In this document: positions 51,919 through 61,076 of the stretch, piece by piece | How the letters are laid out: each line of letters begins with the position of its first letter | Numbering within the stretch: position 1 is the first letter of the stretch | NCBI RefSeq assembly: GCF_902459735.1 | Contig: NZ_CABPRV010000002.1 | Span: 372,001-436,000, forward strand | DNA length: 64,000 bases | Direction: 5' to 3' | Origin: Pandoraea capi | Lineage (GTDB): Bacteria; Pseudomonadota; Gammaproteobacteria; Burkholderiales; Burkholderiaceae | Made by a program: the position numbers and the translations under genes | The notes under the pieces: generated by a model | Seen by the model: only the letters and a program-made list of their open reading frames with translations | Told to the model about the DNA's origin: nothing | Database searches by the model: none

Positions 51919-53181
51919 ATGGACACTGGCTCGACCGCCCTGAATTCGGCGGGCGCGGCACGCCGGCCGTGGTATCGCGGTGCGAGCGCCGCACAATGGC
52001 GCGCGTTTGGTTCGGCCTACATCGGCTGGATGCTCGACATCATGGATCTGATGCTGTTCGCGATGGTGATTCGCTACATCAGCGTCGATCTGCATTTCGA
52101 CAAGGGCGTGGCGGGCATCATCGCATCGCTCACGTTGCTGGCGACGGCCTTCGGCGGCCTGTTCTTCGGCTTTCTCGCCGACCGCATCGGCCGCACCAAG
52201 TCGATGATTCTCTCAATCCTTTGCTACTCCATCGGCACTGCGCTGTGCGGCTTCTCCGATTCAGTGACGTCGCTTCTCATCTTCCGCTTCCTGCTCGGTC
52301 TCGGCATCGGCGGCGAGTGGTCGGCGGGTGCCGCCCTGATTACCGAGACGTGGCCTGCCGAGCATCGCGCCAAGGTCATGGCATGGGTGCAGAGCGCGTT
52401 TGCCGTGGGCTATGCGGTGGCTGCCATCGTGGCCGCCGTGATCCTGCCGCACTTCGGCTGGCGCTGGGTGTTCGCGTTCGGTCTGGTGCCGACGGTGCTG
52501 GCCTTCTGGGTGCGCCGTCACGTGGAGGAACCGGCGATCTGGCGTGAGCAGCGCGTGCGACTGACGCTCGGTCAGACGCTTGGCATGCTGTTCGGCCCGT
52601 ATGCCCGTCGTACGATCGTCGGCCTCGCCTTCACGGCGGCGGCGATGTGCGGTTACTGGGGATTGTTCACGTGGATTCCGGCCTACCTGTCGACGCCGAT
52701 CGACCAAGGTGGCCCGGGCTTCGATCTGATTCGTTCGACGACGTGGATCGTCATCATGCAGGTCGGCGCAGCAGCGGGCTTCGTGTGCTTCGGTTACATC
52801 GCCGATCGCATCGGATGCCGCAAGTCGTTCCTGCTGTTCTTCATCGTTTCGGCGATCACGGTGCCGCTCTATGTCGTGATCCGCGAGCCGATGCTGTTGC
52901 TGGCGTTCGGTCCGGTCGTGGCTTTCTTCGGCACGGGCTTCTATAGCGGCTTTGCCCCGACGTTCGCCGAGATGTTCCCGACGCAGGTGCGCGCCACTGC
53001 TCAGGGCTTCATCTACAACACGGGACGCGCCGCCAGCGCCCTCGCACCGGCCGCCGTCGGTCTGCTCTCGCGCGGCGAGAACGTGAGCGTCGCACTGGGT
53101 GCGACCGCCGGGTTCTTCCTGCTCGCGGCCATCATCGTCTACTTCTTCCTGCCGGAAAGCCACGGCGAAGCGCTCGCCTGA
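51919..53181 (+). CDS. MFS transporter, aromatic-acid/sialic-acid symporter type
   Basis: A 420-residue inner-membrane protein with 12 helices. The loop motif GFLADRIGRTKSM between helices 2 and 3 and the RFLLGLGIGGEWSAG segment match the AAHS/metabolite:H+ symporter families. AAGGAG (51907-51912) is six bases before ATG 51919; ATG 51904 would overlap the ribosome site. It is under the duplicated operator and ends before a strong terminator. The cargo is probably an organic acid. Confidence 0.88.
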   Translation: MDTGSTALNSAGAARRPWYRGASAAQWRAFGSAYIGWMLDIMDLMLFAMVIRYISVDLHFDKGVAGIIASLTLLATAFGGLFFGFLADRIGRTKSMILSILCYSIGTALCGFSDSVTSLLIFRFLLGLGIGGEWSAGAALITETWPAEHRAKVMAWVQSAFAVGYAVAAIVAAVILPHFGWRWVFAFGLVPTVLAFWVRRHVEEPAIWREQRVRLTLGQTLGMLFGPYARRTIVGLAFTAAAMCGYWGLFTWIPAYLSTPIDQGGPGFDLIRSTTWIVIMQVGAAAGFVCFGYIADRIGCRKSFLLFFIVSAITVPLYVVIREPMLLLAFGPVVAFFGTGFYSGFAPTFAEMFPTQVRATAQGFIYNTGRAASALAPAAVGLLSRGENVSVALGATAGFFLLAAIIVYFFLPESHGEALA

Positions 53182-53239
53182 ATTGGCGTCTGAGTCTGCG
53201 TCTCATGCCGAAAGTTGCATGACGACGACATGACGACCT

Positions 53240-53279
53240 CACGCGCCGGTGACATGCCCCGTCACCGGCGCGTGGTCGT
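53240..53279. terminator. Bidirectional terminator between convergent genes
   Basis: CACGCGCCGGTGAC (53240-53253) pairs perfectly with GTCACCGGCGCGTG (53261-53274); outer ACGAC/GTCGT bases extend the stem. It separates the MFS gene (plus) from the acyl-CoA ligase gene (minus). Confidence 0.7.
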
Positions 53280-53327
53280 TCTCACTTCCCCCGATCTCTC
53301 TGACTTCCCTGCGGTGTCACGCTGCGA

Positions 53328-55229
53328 TTACCGCGTAGTCAATGCCGCCTCTGCCAGCCGGATGACCGACGCGCAATCCGAATAGAGTCGCGCGACGTCG
53401 TCGGCCCGCAGTGTCAGCACGGCCCGCTGGTTGACGTACCCCTTGTCCGTGATCTCTCCTTGTTCCAGCGACGGTGGCGATGCCAGGATGGCAGCCCGCG
53501 CGGCCCGCTGCGAACTGCCCGCGTCCTGTGCGAGTTGCGCAAGCGCCTGCGCGATGTGCGTGCGGACGTCGTCGTGCATTGCCATCGCCTTGCCCGCATG
53601 GGTCTCTTGCCGCGTGTCGGGATGTGACACCACATCCGCCACCCTCGCTCGCATGGCGGGACTCGGAAAGATCAACAGCCCGATCTCGTCCCGGTCATGG
53701 CCCGCGATCACGACATCCGATGCATACGGCGCCAGCGCCGTCACCGCGCGCAAACGTAGTGCGCCGACGGAGACCCACGTGCCGCTCGTCAGCTTGAAGT
53801 CTTCGGACACGCGGCCGTCGAAGATCACGCCCGCACCCGGATCGTCGACGTCGGACAAACGGCCCGCGTCGCCGGTACGGTAGAAGCCCTCCTCGTCGAA
53901 TGCAGCCGCCGTGGCGTCCGGGTCTCCGGCGTAGCTGCGAAAGACCGACGGCCCACGCACGCGCATCTCCAGCTTGTCGCCGTTGGGCACGAACTTGAGT
54001 TCGTTGCCCGGCGTGGGCAGGCCGATGTTGCCCGCGCCCGGGATCGGGAAATGCACGCTCGTGATGAGCGGCGACGTCTCCGTCGCGCCCCACGCCGAGG
54101 TGAAGAACGGCATCGTGTCGCAATGGCGTGACGCCAACCGCTCGAAGCGCTGCCATACCGCCGGCGGCAAACTCGCCGCCGCGTAGAACAGCACTTGCAA
54201 ACGACCGAAGAAGCGCGCGGCGAAGTCCTCGTCGTCCTCCAGATACGGCGCCAGCGCTTCGAAGCCCTTCGGTACGTTGAAGTGCAGCGTGGGCGACACG
54301 TCGCGCAGCGCTTCGACGGAACGGCCGATCAGCTCCGGCACGGGGCGTCCATCGTCCACATAGAAGGCGCCGCCATTGCGCAACGCCATGTGAAAGTTGT
54401 GATTCGCGCCGAAGGTGTGGCTCCAGGGCAGCCAGTCGACGACGATCGGTGCGGCCTCATCGAGAAAATGCCAGCATTGCGCAATCATCTGCTGGTTGGC
54501 AGTCAGCATCCGATGCGTGTTCACCACGATCTTCGGCTTGCCGGTCGATCCCGAAGTCAGCAGCAGCTTGGCCGTGTCTTCGGGGCGTACCTGTGCGAAG
54601 ACCGTGTCGAGCGCCGCCGACGCCGACGCACTCGCCAGCGAGTCGAACGTCAGCCAGCCGGGGCGCGCATTGCGCGTCGCCACGATGGGGCATGCGATCG
54701 GCGCGCCATCCAGCGCGCGCGAATAGGCATCGCCATCTTCCACATACACCAGCGCCGGATCGAGCCGCGCGAGAATGCCATGCAGCTTGCTCATGTCCTT
54801 CGCAACACGCGAGTAAGCCGACGACACGATGGCCGTCTGACGCCCCGCCATCATCGCGCCGAGCACGAGCAGCGCATGATTTACGCTGTTGTCCGACAGA
54901 ATGACCACCGGCCGGTCGCGCGGCACGTCGAGGTCAAGCAAGGCCTGCCCGATGCCACGCGCCATCGTCAACGCTTCGCGGTACGTCACCCGTCGCCAGA
55001 GATCCGTGGACGTCGCGCCCTCGCCCGCCTGACGACGCTCGGCCACGAACACGGCGTCGGGCGTGCGCGCCGCCCATTGCACGAGCCAGTCGGCCGGGCT
55101 GCGCGCGAACTCTCCCAGCGGGGTGCGCGAGCGGATGACGAAACTGCCGTCCGCGCGCTGCTCACGCTCGATATCCGGTCGGGCAAGACGGCGCGCGCCG
55201 GCCGTCGCCACGCTCAGTCGATCGTCCAC
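53328..55229 (-). CDS. Feruloyl-CoA synthase-like acyl-CoA ligase
   Basis: A 633-residue ANL-superfamily ligase. The P-loop LLLTSGSTGKPKIVVNT, the DWLPWSHTFGANHNF stretch and GYRTGD-like FYRTGDAGRL motif match the feruloyl-CoA synthase branch, which activates hydroxycinnamates as CoA thioesters with ATP. Start GTG 55229 overlaps the binding-protein gene by 16 bases. A crotonase and a 3-hydroxyacyl-CoA dehydrogenase in the same operon fit processing of such a thioester. The exact acid cannot be named from sequence. Confidence 0.85.
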   Translation of the reverse strand: MDDRLSVATAGARRLARPDIEREQRADGSFVIRSRTPLGEFARSPADWLVQWAARTPDAVFVAERRQAGEGATSTDLWRRVTYREALTMARGIGQALLDLDVPRDRPVVILSDNSVNHALLVLGAMMAGRQTAIVSSAYSRVAKDMSKLHGILARLDPALVYVEDGDAYSRALDGAPIACPIVATRNARPGWLTFDSLASASASAALDTVFAQVRPEDTAKLLLTSGSTGKPKIVVNTHRMLTANQQMIAQCWHFLDEAAPIVVDWLPWSHTFGANHNFHMALRNGGAFYVDDGRPVPELIGRSVEALRDVSPTLHFNVPKGFEALAPYLEDDEDFAARFFGRLQVLFYAAASLPPAVWQRFERLASRHCDTMPFFTSAWGATETSPLITSVHFPIPGAGNIGLPTPGNELKFVPNGDKLEMRVRGPSVFRSYAGDPDATAAAFDEEGFYRTGDAGRLSDVDDPGAGVIFDGRVSEDFKLTSGTWVSVGALRLRAVTALAPYASDVVIAGHDRDEIGLLIFPSPAMRARVADVVSHPDTRQETHAGKAMAMHDDVRTHIAQALAQLAQDAGSSQRAARAAILASPPSLEQGEITDKGYVNQRAVLTLRADDVARLYSDCASVIRLAEAALTTR

Positions 55230-56386
55230 TTTCCGCCCTTGACCGTGACGAGCACGCGACCGTCTTCGCCGTAAGCCGAATGGTCCTGTGCGTTGACGTT
55301 GATCATGCCGTGCGTGGCAGCCAGACCACGCGTCTGTTCGATGGCGGCGACCAGGGCGTCGCGAAACGCCTGCGTGCCCGGTTGCGCCTGTTTCGCCGCG
55401 ACCGCGACAGCACGGTCGAGCACCAGATAGGCGTCGTACGCATACCCTGCGAACAGGTTGCGCGAGCCTGCGCCGTACTGCGCCTCGTAGCGCTTGGCGA
55501 AGTCCGTGGCCACGGCCTTGCCCGGATGGCTCGCCGGCAATTGCTCGGCCACGAGAATGTTGCCCACCGGCAGAATCACGCCTTCGGCACTCTTGCCCGC
55601 CACGCGCAGGAAGTCGTTGTTGGCCACGCCGTGCGTCTGGTAGATGCGTCCCTTGTAGCCGCGCTCGCGCAACGTGCTCATCGGCAGCGCACCCGGTGTG
55701 CCGCTCGCCGCGATGATCACGGCATCGACATTGGCCGACATCACCTTGAGCGCCTGCGCCGTGACCGACTGGTCGTTACGGGCATAGCGCTCGACGGGCG
55801 CCACCTGAATCTGACGTGCCCCTGCCCGCGCCTGAATGTCCTTGAGCCACGCTTCGCCGTATGAGTCGCTAAAGCCGATGAAGCCCAGCGTCTTCACCTT
55901 GTGCGCCTTCATGTCGTCGAGCACCGCGTCGGCCATGACCGCGACCGACTGCGGCAACGAGAAGACGTAGCGCATCTGCGCCGCGCTCGGCACGAACGGA
56001 CACAACCCCAGTTGCGGCGTGCGCGTGTCGGCCGCTACCGCCGCCACAGCCAGACACGCCGGTGTGGTGGATGACCCGATGATCGCGTCGACCTTGTCTT
56101 CCGTGGCGAGACGCCGGGCGTTCTTCGTCGCGGTGGTCGGATCGGTGGCGTCGTCGAGCACGACGTAGCGTGCCGGCAGCCCGCCGAGCGTCTGCGGCAG
56201 CATGCTGATCGCCTGCTTCTCCGGAATGCCGAGCGAAGCGCCCGGACCGGTGGTCGACAGCGTGACGCCGACGGTGACGCGCGCCGGTTGCGCGCTCGCC
56301 TGCGTCGAGGCGCAAAACGCCGCAACGCACAACGACAACGCTGAGAGCGAGAAAGCAAAACTGCGTGTGAACCCGTTTGCCGCCAT
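55214..56386 (-). CDS. Branched-chain-amino-acid-type (LivJ-like) ABC binding protein
   Basis: A 390-residue periplasmic binding protein (Peripla_BP_6 type). Signal peptide FAFSLSALSLCVAAFCASTQASA; mature start ARVTVGVTLSTTGPGASLG; later SSTTPACLA and GFIGFSDSYGEAW motifs. AGGAG lies nine bases before ATG 56386. No permease or ATPase gene accompanies it in the window, so it must use components encoded elsewhere or serve as a receptor. Members of this branch often bind aromatic acids. Confidence 0.87.
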   Translation of the reverse strand: MAANGFTRSFAFSLSALSLCVAAFCASTQASAQPARVTVGVTLSTTGPGASLGIPEKQAISMLPQTLGGLPARYVVLDDATDPTTATKNARRLATEDKVDAIIGSSTTPACLAVAAVAADTRTPQLGLCPFVPSAAQMRYVFSLPQSVAVMADAVLDDMKAHKVKTLGFIGFSDSYGEAWLKDIQARAGARQIQVAPVERYARNDQSVTAQALKVMSANVDAVIIAASGTPGALPMSTLRERGYKGRIYQTHGVANNDFLRVAGKSAEGVILPVGNILVAEQLPASHPGKAVATDFAKRYEAQYGAGSRNLFAGYAYDAYLVLDRAVAVAAKQAQPGTQAFRDALVAAIEQTRGLAATHGMINVNAQDHSAYGEDGRVLVTVKGGKWTID

Positions 56387-56450
56387 GTGACATGTCTCCT
56401 GGAATGTTTTCGTTCTTGGGGCCGGACAGCTTGCGACGCACACCTGCAGA

Positions 56451-57371
56451 TCAACGCACGGCGAACTCCGGCAGCACGTCGTGGTTGCGCGGCAAGCCCA
56501 TGATTTCGCGCGCTTCCTTCGGCGTGGCGGGCTCATAGCCCATTTCGCGCACGAGACGCACTACGCGCTCGGTGAGTTGCTGGTTCGTCGCCGGCACGCC
56601 GTGCTCGTAGTACAGGTTGTCTTCGAGTCCCACGCGCACGTGCCCGCCGAGCAGCAGCGAGTTCATGGCGGATGGCAATTGCGCCGGGCCGATGCCGCTC
56701 ACGCAGAAGATGCTGCCCTTGGGCAACAGATCGACCATCGACTGCAACACACGCGGCGTATACGGCATGGCGTTCTGGAAGCCACGATGCACGCCGAGCA
56801 CGAGATTGACGAAGAACGGCTCGTCGTCGAAACCGGCGGCCGTCAGTGTGGCGAGGTCCTGCACGATGTGCGTCGGGCTGAACACTTCCCACTCGGGCTT
56901 GATACCGCGCTTCTTCATCTCCACGGCGAGATGCTTCGAGCGCTCCGGCGAGGTGTGCATCAGCAGTTCGCGGCCGCCGAAGCTCGCGATGATCGTGGTG
57001 GCATCGAGCGTGCACATCTCTGCGCCCGCATCCATCCCCTTGAGGCGTTCTTCCCAGAGGATTTCCCAGTAGCCGTTCTCGGCCTGCCCGATCATGTCGC
57101 CGTGCACGCCGCCGCCCGTCGAGTTGTTGATGACGATGTCGCACTTGTCGCGAATCCGGCGGTTGATGTCGCGATAGATCGCCGGATCGCAGGTAGCGCC
57201 GTCGTCACCCGGACGACGGGCGTGAATTGCCACGACGCTCGCGCCCGCGTTGTAGCAGTCGTAGACGTCGCGGGCGATCTCGTCCGGTTGCGTGGGCAGA
57301 TGAGGGTTCTGCGACTTGTAGGCCATGCCGCCGGTGGGCGCGATCGTGACGATGACTTTGGGTTTGCTCAT
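56451..57371 (-). CDS. BKACE-family enzyme (beta-keto acid cleavage)
   Basis: A 306-residue TIM-barrel protein of the DUF849/BKACE family, in which a beta-keto acid reacts with acetyl-CoA to give acetoacetate and a new acyl-CoA. Family motifs are clear ([48 protein letters not shown]). The usual metal motif HxHxR is read here as AIHAR (48-52): one His (His50) is kept and the first is Ala48. AGGAGACAGGC precedes ATG 57371. With the dehydrogenase upstream it resembles the carnitine CDH/BKACE pair, but the CoA ligase and crotonase suggest another substrate. Confidence 0.85.
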   Translation of the reverse strand: MSKPKVIVTIAPTGGMAYKSQNPHLPTQPDEIARDVYDCYNAGASVVAIHARRPGDDGATCDPAIYRDINRRIRDKCDIVINNSTGGGVHGDMIGQAENGYWEILWEERLKGMDAGAEMCTLDATTIIASFGGRELLMHTSPERSKHLAVEMKKRGIKPEWEVFSPTHIVQDLATLTAAGFDDEPFFVNLVLGVHRGFQNAMPYTPRVLQSMVDLLPKGSIFCVSGIGPAQLPSAMNSLLLGGHVRVGLEDNLYYEHGVPATNQQLTERVVRLVREMGYEPATPKEAREIMGLPRNHDVLPEFAVR

Positions 57372-57444
57372 GCCTGTCTCCTGATGCGATGTCTTGTTCG
57401 ATGTCTTGTGCGATATGGGGTTGGGTCGGGGGCGTGCCCCACCG

Positions 57445-58371
57445 TCACGACTTGCTCGCGAGAATGCCGAGAATGACGGCGTCGCGCTGGGCTTCGAGGC
57501 GCGCATTGCCACGCCCGGCCAGTTCGGCTTCGACGCCGGCGGTAATGCGTGCCTTGAGGTCATCTGTCAGCACCGGTGCGCCGAGGTCGGCCCACCACGA
57601 CTCGATGGGCGGGCCGAGATGGTCAAGCAGATGCGCGATGCCGCCCGCACCGCCCGAGAGGTGCAGATTCAGGAAGGGCCCGAGCGCCGCCCAGCGCAAA
57701 CCGGGGCCGTAGGCGATGGCGTCGTCGATGTCCTCGACGGACGCTACACCGGCGTCGACGAGATGCATCGCTTCGCGCCACAGCGCCGCCTGCAAGCGGT
57801 TCGCGATATGGCCCTTGACCTCTTTCTTCACATGAATCGCCCGCTTGCCGATCGCACGGTAGAACTGCATCGCGGTCTCGATCGCTCTGGCGGACGACTG
57901 CTCACCGCCGATGACCTCGACCAGCGGAATCAGATGCGGCGGATTGAACGGATGCCCGAGCACGACGCGCGCCGGATGCGTGCACACCGATTGCACACGA
58001 CTCATCAGCAGGCCCGACGAACTCGATGCGATCACGACGGATGGAGGCAACGCGGCGTCCATCTTGCGAAACAGATCCTGCTTCAGATCTTCGCGCTCGG
58101 GACCGCTCTCCTGGACGAAGTCGGCGCCTTCGAGCGCCGCGTCGAGCGTGTCGTGGAACGTCAGCGCGTCGCGCGTCGCCCCGGCCGTCAGACCCATGCG
58201 GATGAGCGTCGGCCAGTGCGCGTCGACGGCTTCACGCAAGCGCTCGCGCGCTCCCGGCGCAGGGTCCCACGCGCTCACACGCAAGCCGCGCGCGAGAAAG
58301 TACGCGGCCCAACTGGCGCCGATGACGCCCGTGCCGATGACCGCAACCTGTTCGATGTTGTCGTATTTCAC
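57445..58371 (-). CDS. 3-hydroxyacyl-CoA dehydrogenase family, carnitine/lambda-crystallin type
   Basis: A 308-residue NAD-dependent dehydrogenase with [13 protein letters not shown] at about 10-22, the [12 protein letters not shown] segment and the catalytic-His motif [15 protein letters not shown]. The C-terminal [18 protein letters not shown] and [12 protein letters not shown] motifs are those of L-carnitine 3-dehydrogenase and its relatives rather than of fatty-acid oxidation enzymes. It lies 73 bases before the BKACE gene and would make the beta-keto substrate that BKACE needs. Confidence 0.87.
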   Translation of the reverse strand: MKYDNIEQVAVIGTGVIGASWAAYFLARGLRVSAWDPAPGARERLREAVDAHWPTLIRMGLTAGATRDALTFHDTLDAALEGADFVQESGPEREDLKQDLFRKMDAALPPSVVIASSSSGLLMSRVQSVCTHPARVVLGHPFNPPHLIPLVEVIGGEQSSARAIETAMQFYRAIGKRAIHVKKEVKGHIANRLQAALWREAMHLVDAGVASVEDIDDAIAYGPGLRWAALGPFLNLHLSGGAGGIAHLLDHLGPPIESWWADLGAPVLTDDLKARITAGVEAELAGRGNARLEAQRDAVILGILASKS

Positions 58372-58409
58372 ATTCGTCTCCGTGGGGGATGGCCGCTCAT
58401 GTCTCGCGC

Positions 58410-59177
58410 TCAGCGCGCAGACCGGCCCAGAAAACTTTCCATGCGCGCACGCGCTTCGGGCGTGGCCAGCATCAGCGCACTCGTCACCGACTCGGTAAAG
58501 AGCCCATCGGCCATCGACATGTCGTGGATACGCGAGAGCGCGTGAATCGTCGCCCAGTTCGACAACGGGCTGTTCGCGGCTGTGTCGCGGGCCAGTTGCG
58601 TGGCAAGGGCGAGGCCTTCACCGGCGTCCGTCAGATAGTGACCGAGACCGAGGCGCTCGCCGTCGACGGCGTCATAACGGCGACCCGTGAGCATCATCTC
58701 CGTCATGCGGTCCGGGCCGAGAATGCGTGCGACGCGTACCGATGCACCACCGCCGACGAAGATGCCGCGTTTGCCCTCGGGCAACTGGAAGAAGGCGCTG
58801 CGCTCGATCACCCGCACATGGGCGGCAAGCGCCAGTTCGAGACCGCCACCGATGACGGCGCCCTGCAATACGGCGACGACGGGACGTCCGCCGTACTGGA
58901 TATCGTGGAACACCTTGTGCCAGCGCTGCGAGACACGCAGCACGTCGATGGGATCGCGCGTGCTGTTCTCGGCAAGATCCAGTCCTGCGCAAAAATGGTC
59001 GCCGGCGCCGGTGAGCACGACGGCGCGCACGCTGTCGTCAAAATCACGAAACGCCGCTTCCAGCGAGTCGATGGCCGCATCGCAAAGCGCATTACGCTTG
59101 TCGGCGCGGTCGAGCGTCACGAAGGCGATGGCGTCGTCGACGCGCACACGCAAGTGGGGATAGGTCATTGTCTGCAT
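58410..59177 (-). CDS. Enoyl-CoA hydratase/isomerase (crotonase) family protein
   Basis: A 255-residue crotonase. The oxyanion-hole segments are FCAGLDLAE and QGAVIGGGLELAL, and both usual glutamates are present (GGGLELA and LPEGKRGI). The start is uncertain among TTG 59186, ATG 59177 and ATG 59168; GGAG just upstream favours 59177. It is the first gene of the operon, 12 bases from the 32-base palindrome. It could hydrate, or hydrate and cleave, an arylpropenoyl-CoA made by the ligase. Confidence 0.86.
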   Translation of the reverse strand: MQTMTYPHLRVRVDDAIAFVTLDRADKRNALCDAAIDSLEAAFRDFDDSVRAVVLTGAGDHFCAGLDLAENSTRDPIDVLRVSQRWHKVFHDIQYGGRPVVAVLQGAVIGGGLELALAAHVRVIERSAFFQLPEGKRGIFVGGGASVRVARILGPDRMTEMMLTGRRYDAVDGERLGLGHYLTDAGEGLALATQLARDTAANSPLSNWATIHALSRIHDMSMADGLFTESVTSALMLATPEARARMESFLGRSAR

Positions 59178-59188
59178 TCGCTCCAAAT

Positions 59189-59220
59189 CGTGAAAAGTAT
59201 CTTATAAGATATTTTTCACG
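59189..59220. promoter_or_regulatory. 32-base palindrome at the head of the acyl-CoA operon
   Basis: Bases 59189-59220 pair at 15 of 16 positions about a centre at 59204/59205 (arms begin CGTGAAAA and end TTTTCACG; the inner core is ATCTTATAAGAT). It ends 12 bases before the crotonase start. On the minus strand TTGCAC (59233-59238) lies in a -35-like place relative to it, so it probably overlaps the promoter. Confidence 0.7.
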
Positions 59221-59231
59221 TTGCGGGCGTT

Positions 59232-59307
59232 GTGCAATGCAGTTCAGGGTTAACAGGGACAACTCGGCAACAAAGGCAATTTAATGCATGTTATTGTCGT
59301 GCAATGC
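59232..59307. promoter_or_regulatory. Repeated GTGCAATGC boxes with TGCA cores
   Basis: GTGCAATGC occurs at 59232-59240 and 59299-59307, and TGCA alone at 59285-59288. They lie between the divergent crotonase and BzdR-like genes. BzdR of Azoarcus is known to bind operator boxes containing repeated TGCA, so these are candidate sites for the neighbouring regulator. Confidence 0.5.
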
Positions 59308-59408
59308 GTCACCCCTGATAAATCAGCGCCTTACATGCGGTATCTCATAGTATATTTACCGCTAACCCTGCCTGATCCTCGACGATCACGCGACCGCATG
59401 ACTTTCCG

Positions 59409-60320
59409 ATGACGACATTCCCTGCCGACGCTGCTTCCCCCGATCTGGCCGACGACGCCGGAGTGTCGTCGCGCCTGGCCTCGCTCGCACGGCAAGTGCG
59501 CACGTTGCGGGCGCAACGCGGCATGACTCGCAAGCAACTGGCCGCCCAGTCGGGGGTGTCGTTACCGTATCTCGCGCGCGTGGAAGCCGGCACCGGCAAC
59601 GTATCGCTCGCCGTGCTCCACAAGCTGGCCGAAGCGCTGAACGTCGGCGTCGAGACGCTGGTCGCTGAACGCACCGTCTACGACGGCGACTTGCTGATCC
59701 TGATCGAATACCTGCGTCAGCAACCGGCCGACGTGCTGTCTCGTCTGCGTCGGCAGATCGTCGTGCCGAGCACGGCGGACATGCGTCACACCGGGCAGCG
59801 CATCGCCCTCATCGGATTGCGCGGCGCGGGCAAGTCGACGCTCGGCCCCCAACTGGCAAAGGCCATCGGCGCGCCGTTCATCGAACTGGATAAGGAAGTG
59901 GAACGCGAAGCGGGCATCGCCATCGGCGAGGTCATCACGCTTTACGGGCAGGCGGCGATGCGTCGTATCGAACGGCAATGCATCGAACGGATCATCGCCG
60001 GGCACGAGCATGTGGTGCTGGCGACCGGTGGCGGCATCGTCTCGGAAGCCCCGACGTTCGAGCGCGTCCTGCGGGCCTTCCGCACGGTCTGGCTGCGTGC
60101 ACGCCCGGAAGTCCATTTCCAGCGGGTCATGCAACAGAACGACGCCCGCATCGCCACCGAAGCCCTGCGCAACGAGGCGCTCGAACATATCCATCGCATG
60201 CTCGACGCGCGCGAGTCGCTCTACCGGCTGGCCGATGTGACGCTCGACACCTCCGACATGACGCCCGAAGCGGCGCTCGCTACCCTCAAGGCCTCGCTGG
60301 TGCCAGCTCAGGCGGCCTGA
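59409..60320 (+). CDS. BzdR/BoxR-like regulator: XRE helix-turn-helix fused to shikimate-kinase-like domain
   Basis: A 303-residue two-domain regulator. Residues 24-82 form an XRE helix-turn-helix (GMTRKQLAAQSGVSLPYLAR, then GTGNVSLAVLHKLAEAL). Residues 130-300 resemble shikimate kinase, with Walker A GLRGAGKST (136-144), IELDKEVE (158-165) and ATGGG (205-209). In BzdR and BoxR this domain senses benzoyl-CoA. No benzoyl-CoA genes are in the window; the divergent target operon encodes a CoA ligase, crotonase, dehydrogenase and BKACE, so an aryl- or acyl-CoA from that pathway is the likely effector. Confidence 0.88.
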   Translation: MTTFPADAASPDLADDAGVSSRLASLARQVRTLRAQRGMTRKQLAAQSGVSLPYLARVEAGTGNVSLAVLHKLAEALNVGVETLVAERTVYDGDLLILIEYLRQQPADVLSRLRRQIVVPSTADMRHTGQRIALIGLRGAGKSTLGPQLAKAIGAPFIELDKEVEREAGIAIGEVITLYGQAAMRRIERQCIERIIAGHEHVVLATGGGIVSEAPTFERVLRAFRTVWLRARPEVHFQRVMQQNDARIATEALRNEALEHIHRMLDARESLYRLADVTLDTSDMTPEAALATLKASLVPAQAA

Positions 60321-60418
60321 ACACCCACGCCCAACGCAAGCGCCAGAACGTCGACTGCCCCGCCATCCCTCGCGGCGGTTGTTTCGCCTATTGCGTCGCC
60401 TCATGATTCACAATTACA

Positions 60419-60437
60419 ATTAATAAGAATCATTATC
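60419..60437. promoter_or_regulatory. Fur box upstream of the FecI-type sigma gene
   Basis: Fifteen of 19 bases match the Fur consensus (the right half AATCATTATC is perfect). It lies about 130 bases before the sigma factor start. It indicates repression of the sigma/anti-sigma/receptor set when iron is sufficient. The 246-base gap holds nothing else that I recognise. Confidence 0.75.
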
Positions 60438-60566
60438 ATTTGCGAATCGACGACAGCCACCGGCTGACTGCCGCAAGACCGGCGGCGTCAGCGAGGTCGA
60501 CCGGCCTGCCCTGTGCGGAATTGCATGGCGACGTCGGGAAGCGGCGTCGGGCAAACACGGGGAATC

Positions 60567-61076
60567 ATGGAAAGTCATTTTCAGCGCGAGGTGGGCGCGC
60601 TCTATCGCGATCATCACGGCTGGCTGCGCGGCTGGTTGCGCAAGAAGCTCGGCAATGCGCTCGATGCCGCCGATCTCGCGCACGACACCTATCTACGCGT
60701 GCTGTGCACCGGACGCGCGCCACAAGCCGACGACTCCCGACGCTACCTCGCGCGCATCGCCAACTGTCTGGTTGTCGATCTGTTTCGCCGACGTCACCTC
60801 GAAGCGGCTTACCTTGAGACACTGGCCGCGCTACCGGCGCCGGTCGCGCCATCGCCCGAGACACGCGCGCTGGTGCTCGAAGCGCTCGTCGAAATCGACA
60901 CCCTGCTCTCCCGCTTACCCGCCAAGGCCCGCACCGCCTTCCTGCTTTGCAAGCTCGAAGGCCTTGGCTATCGCGAGATTGCCGAGCGATTGCAGGTCTC
61001 GGTGTCGTCAGTGGAGAAGTACGTCGCGCAGGCGCTGCGCGAGTGCTATGCCGTGCAGTACGGGAGCGACGCATGA
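60567..61076 (+). CDS. ECF sigma factor, FecI type
   Basis: A 169-residue extracytoplasmic-function sigma factor. Region 2 spans about 5-75 (DAADLAHDTYLRVL, then YLARIANCLVVDLFRR) and region 4 about 105-160 (LPAKARTAFLLCKLEGLGYREIAERLQVSVSSVEKY pattern). ATG 60567 gives the usual short N-terminus; the frame is open back to 60513. It would direct RNA polymerase to the receptor gene once the receptor senses its iron chelate. Coupled by ATGA overlap to the fecR-like gene. Confidence 0.92.
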   Translation: MESHFQREVGALYRDHHGWLRGWLRKKLGNALDAADLAHDTYLRVLCTGRAPQADDSRRYLARIANCLVVDLFRRRHLEAAYLETLAALPAPVAPSPETRALVLEALVEIDTLLSRLPAKARTAFLLCKLEGLGYREIAERLQVSVSSVEKYVAQALRECYAVQYGSDA

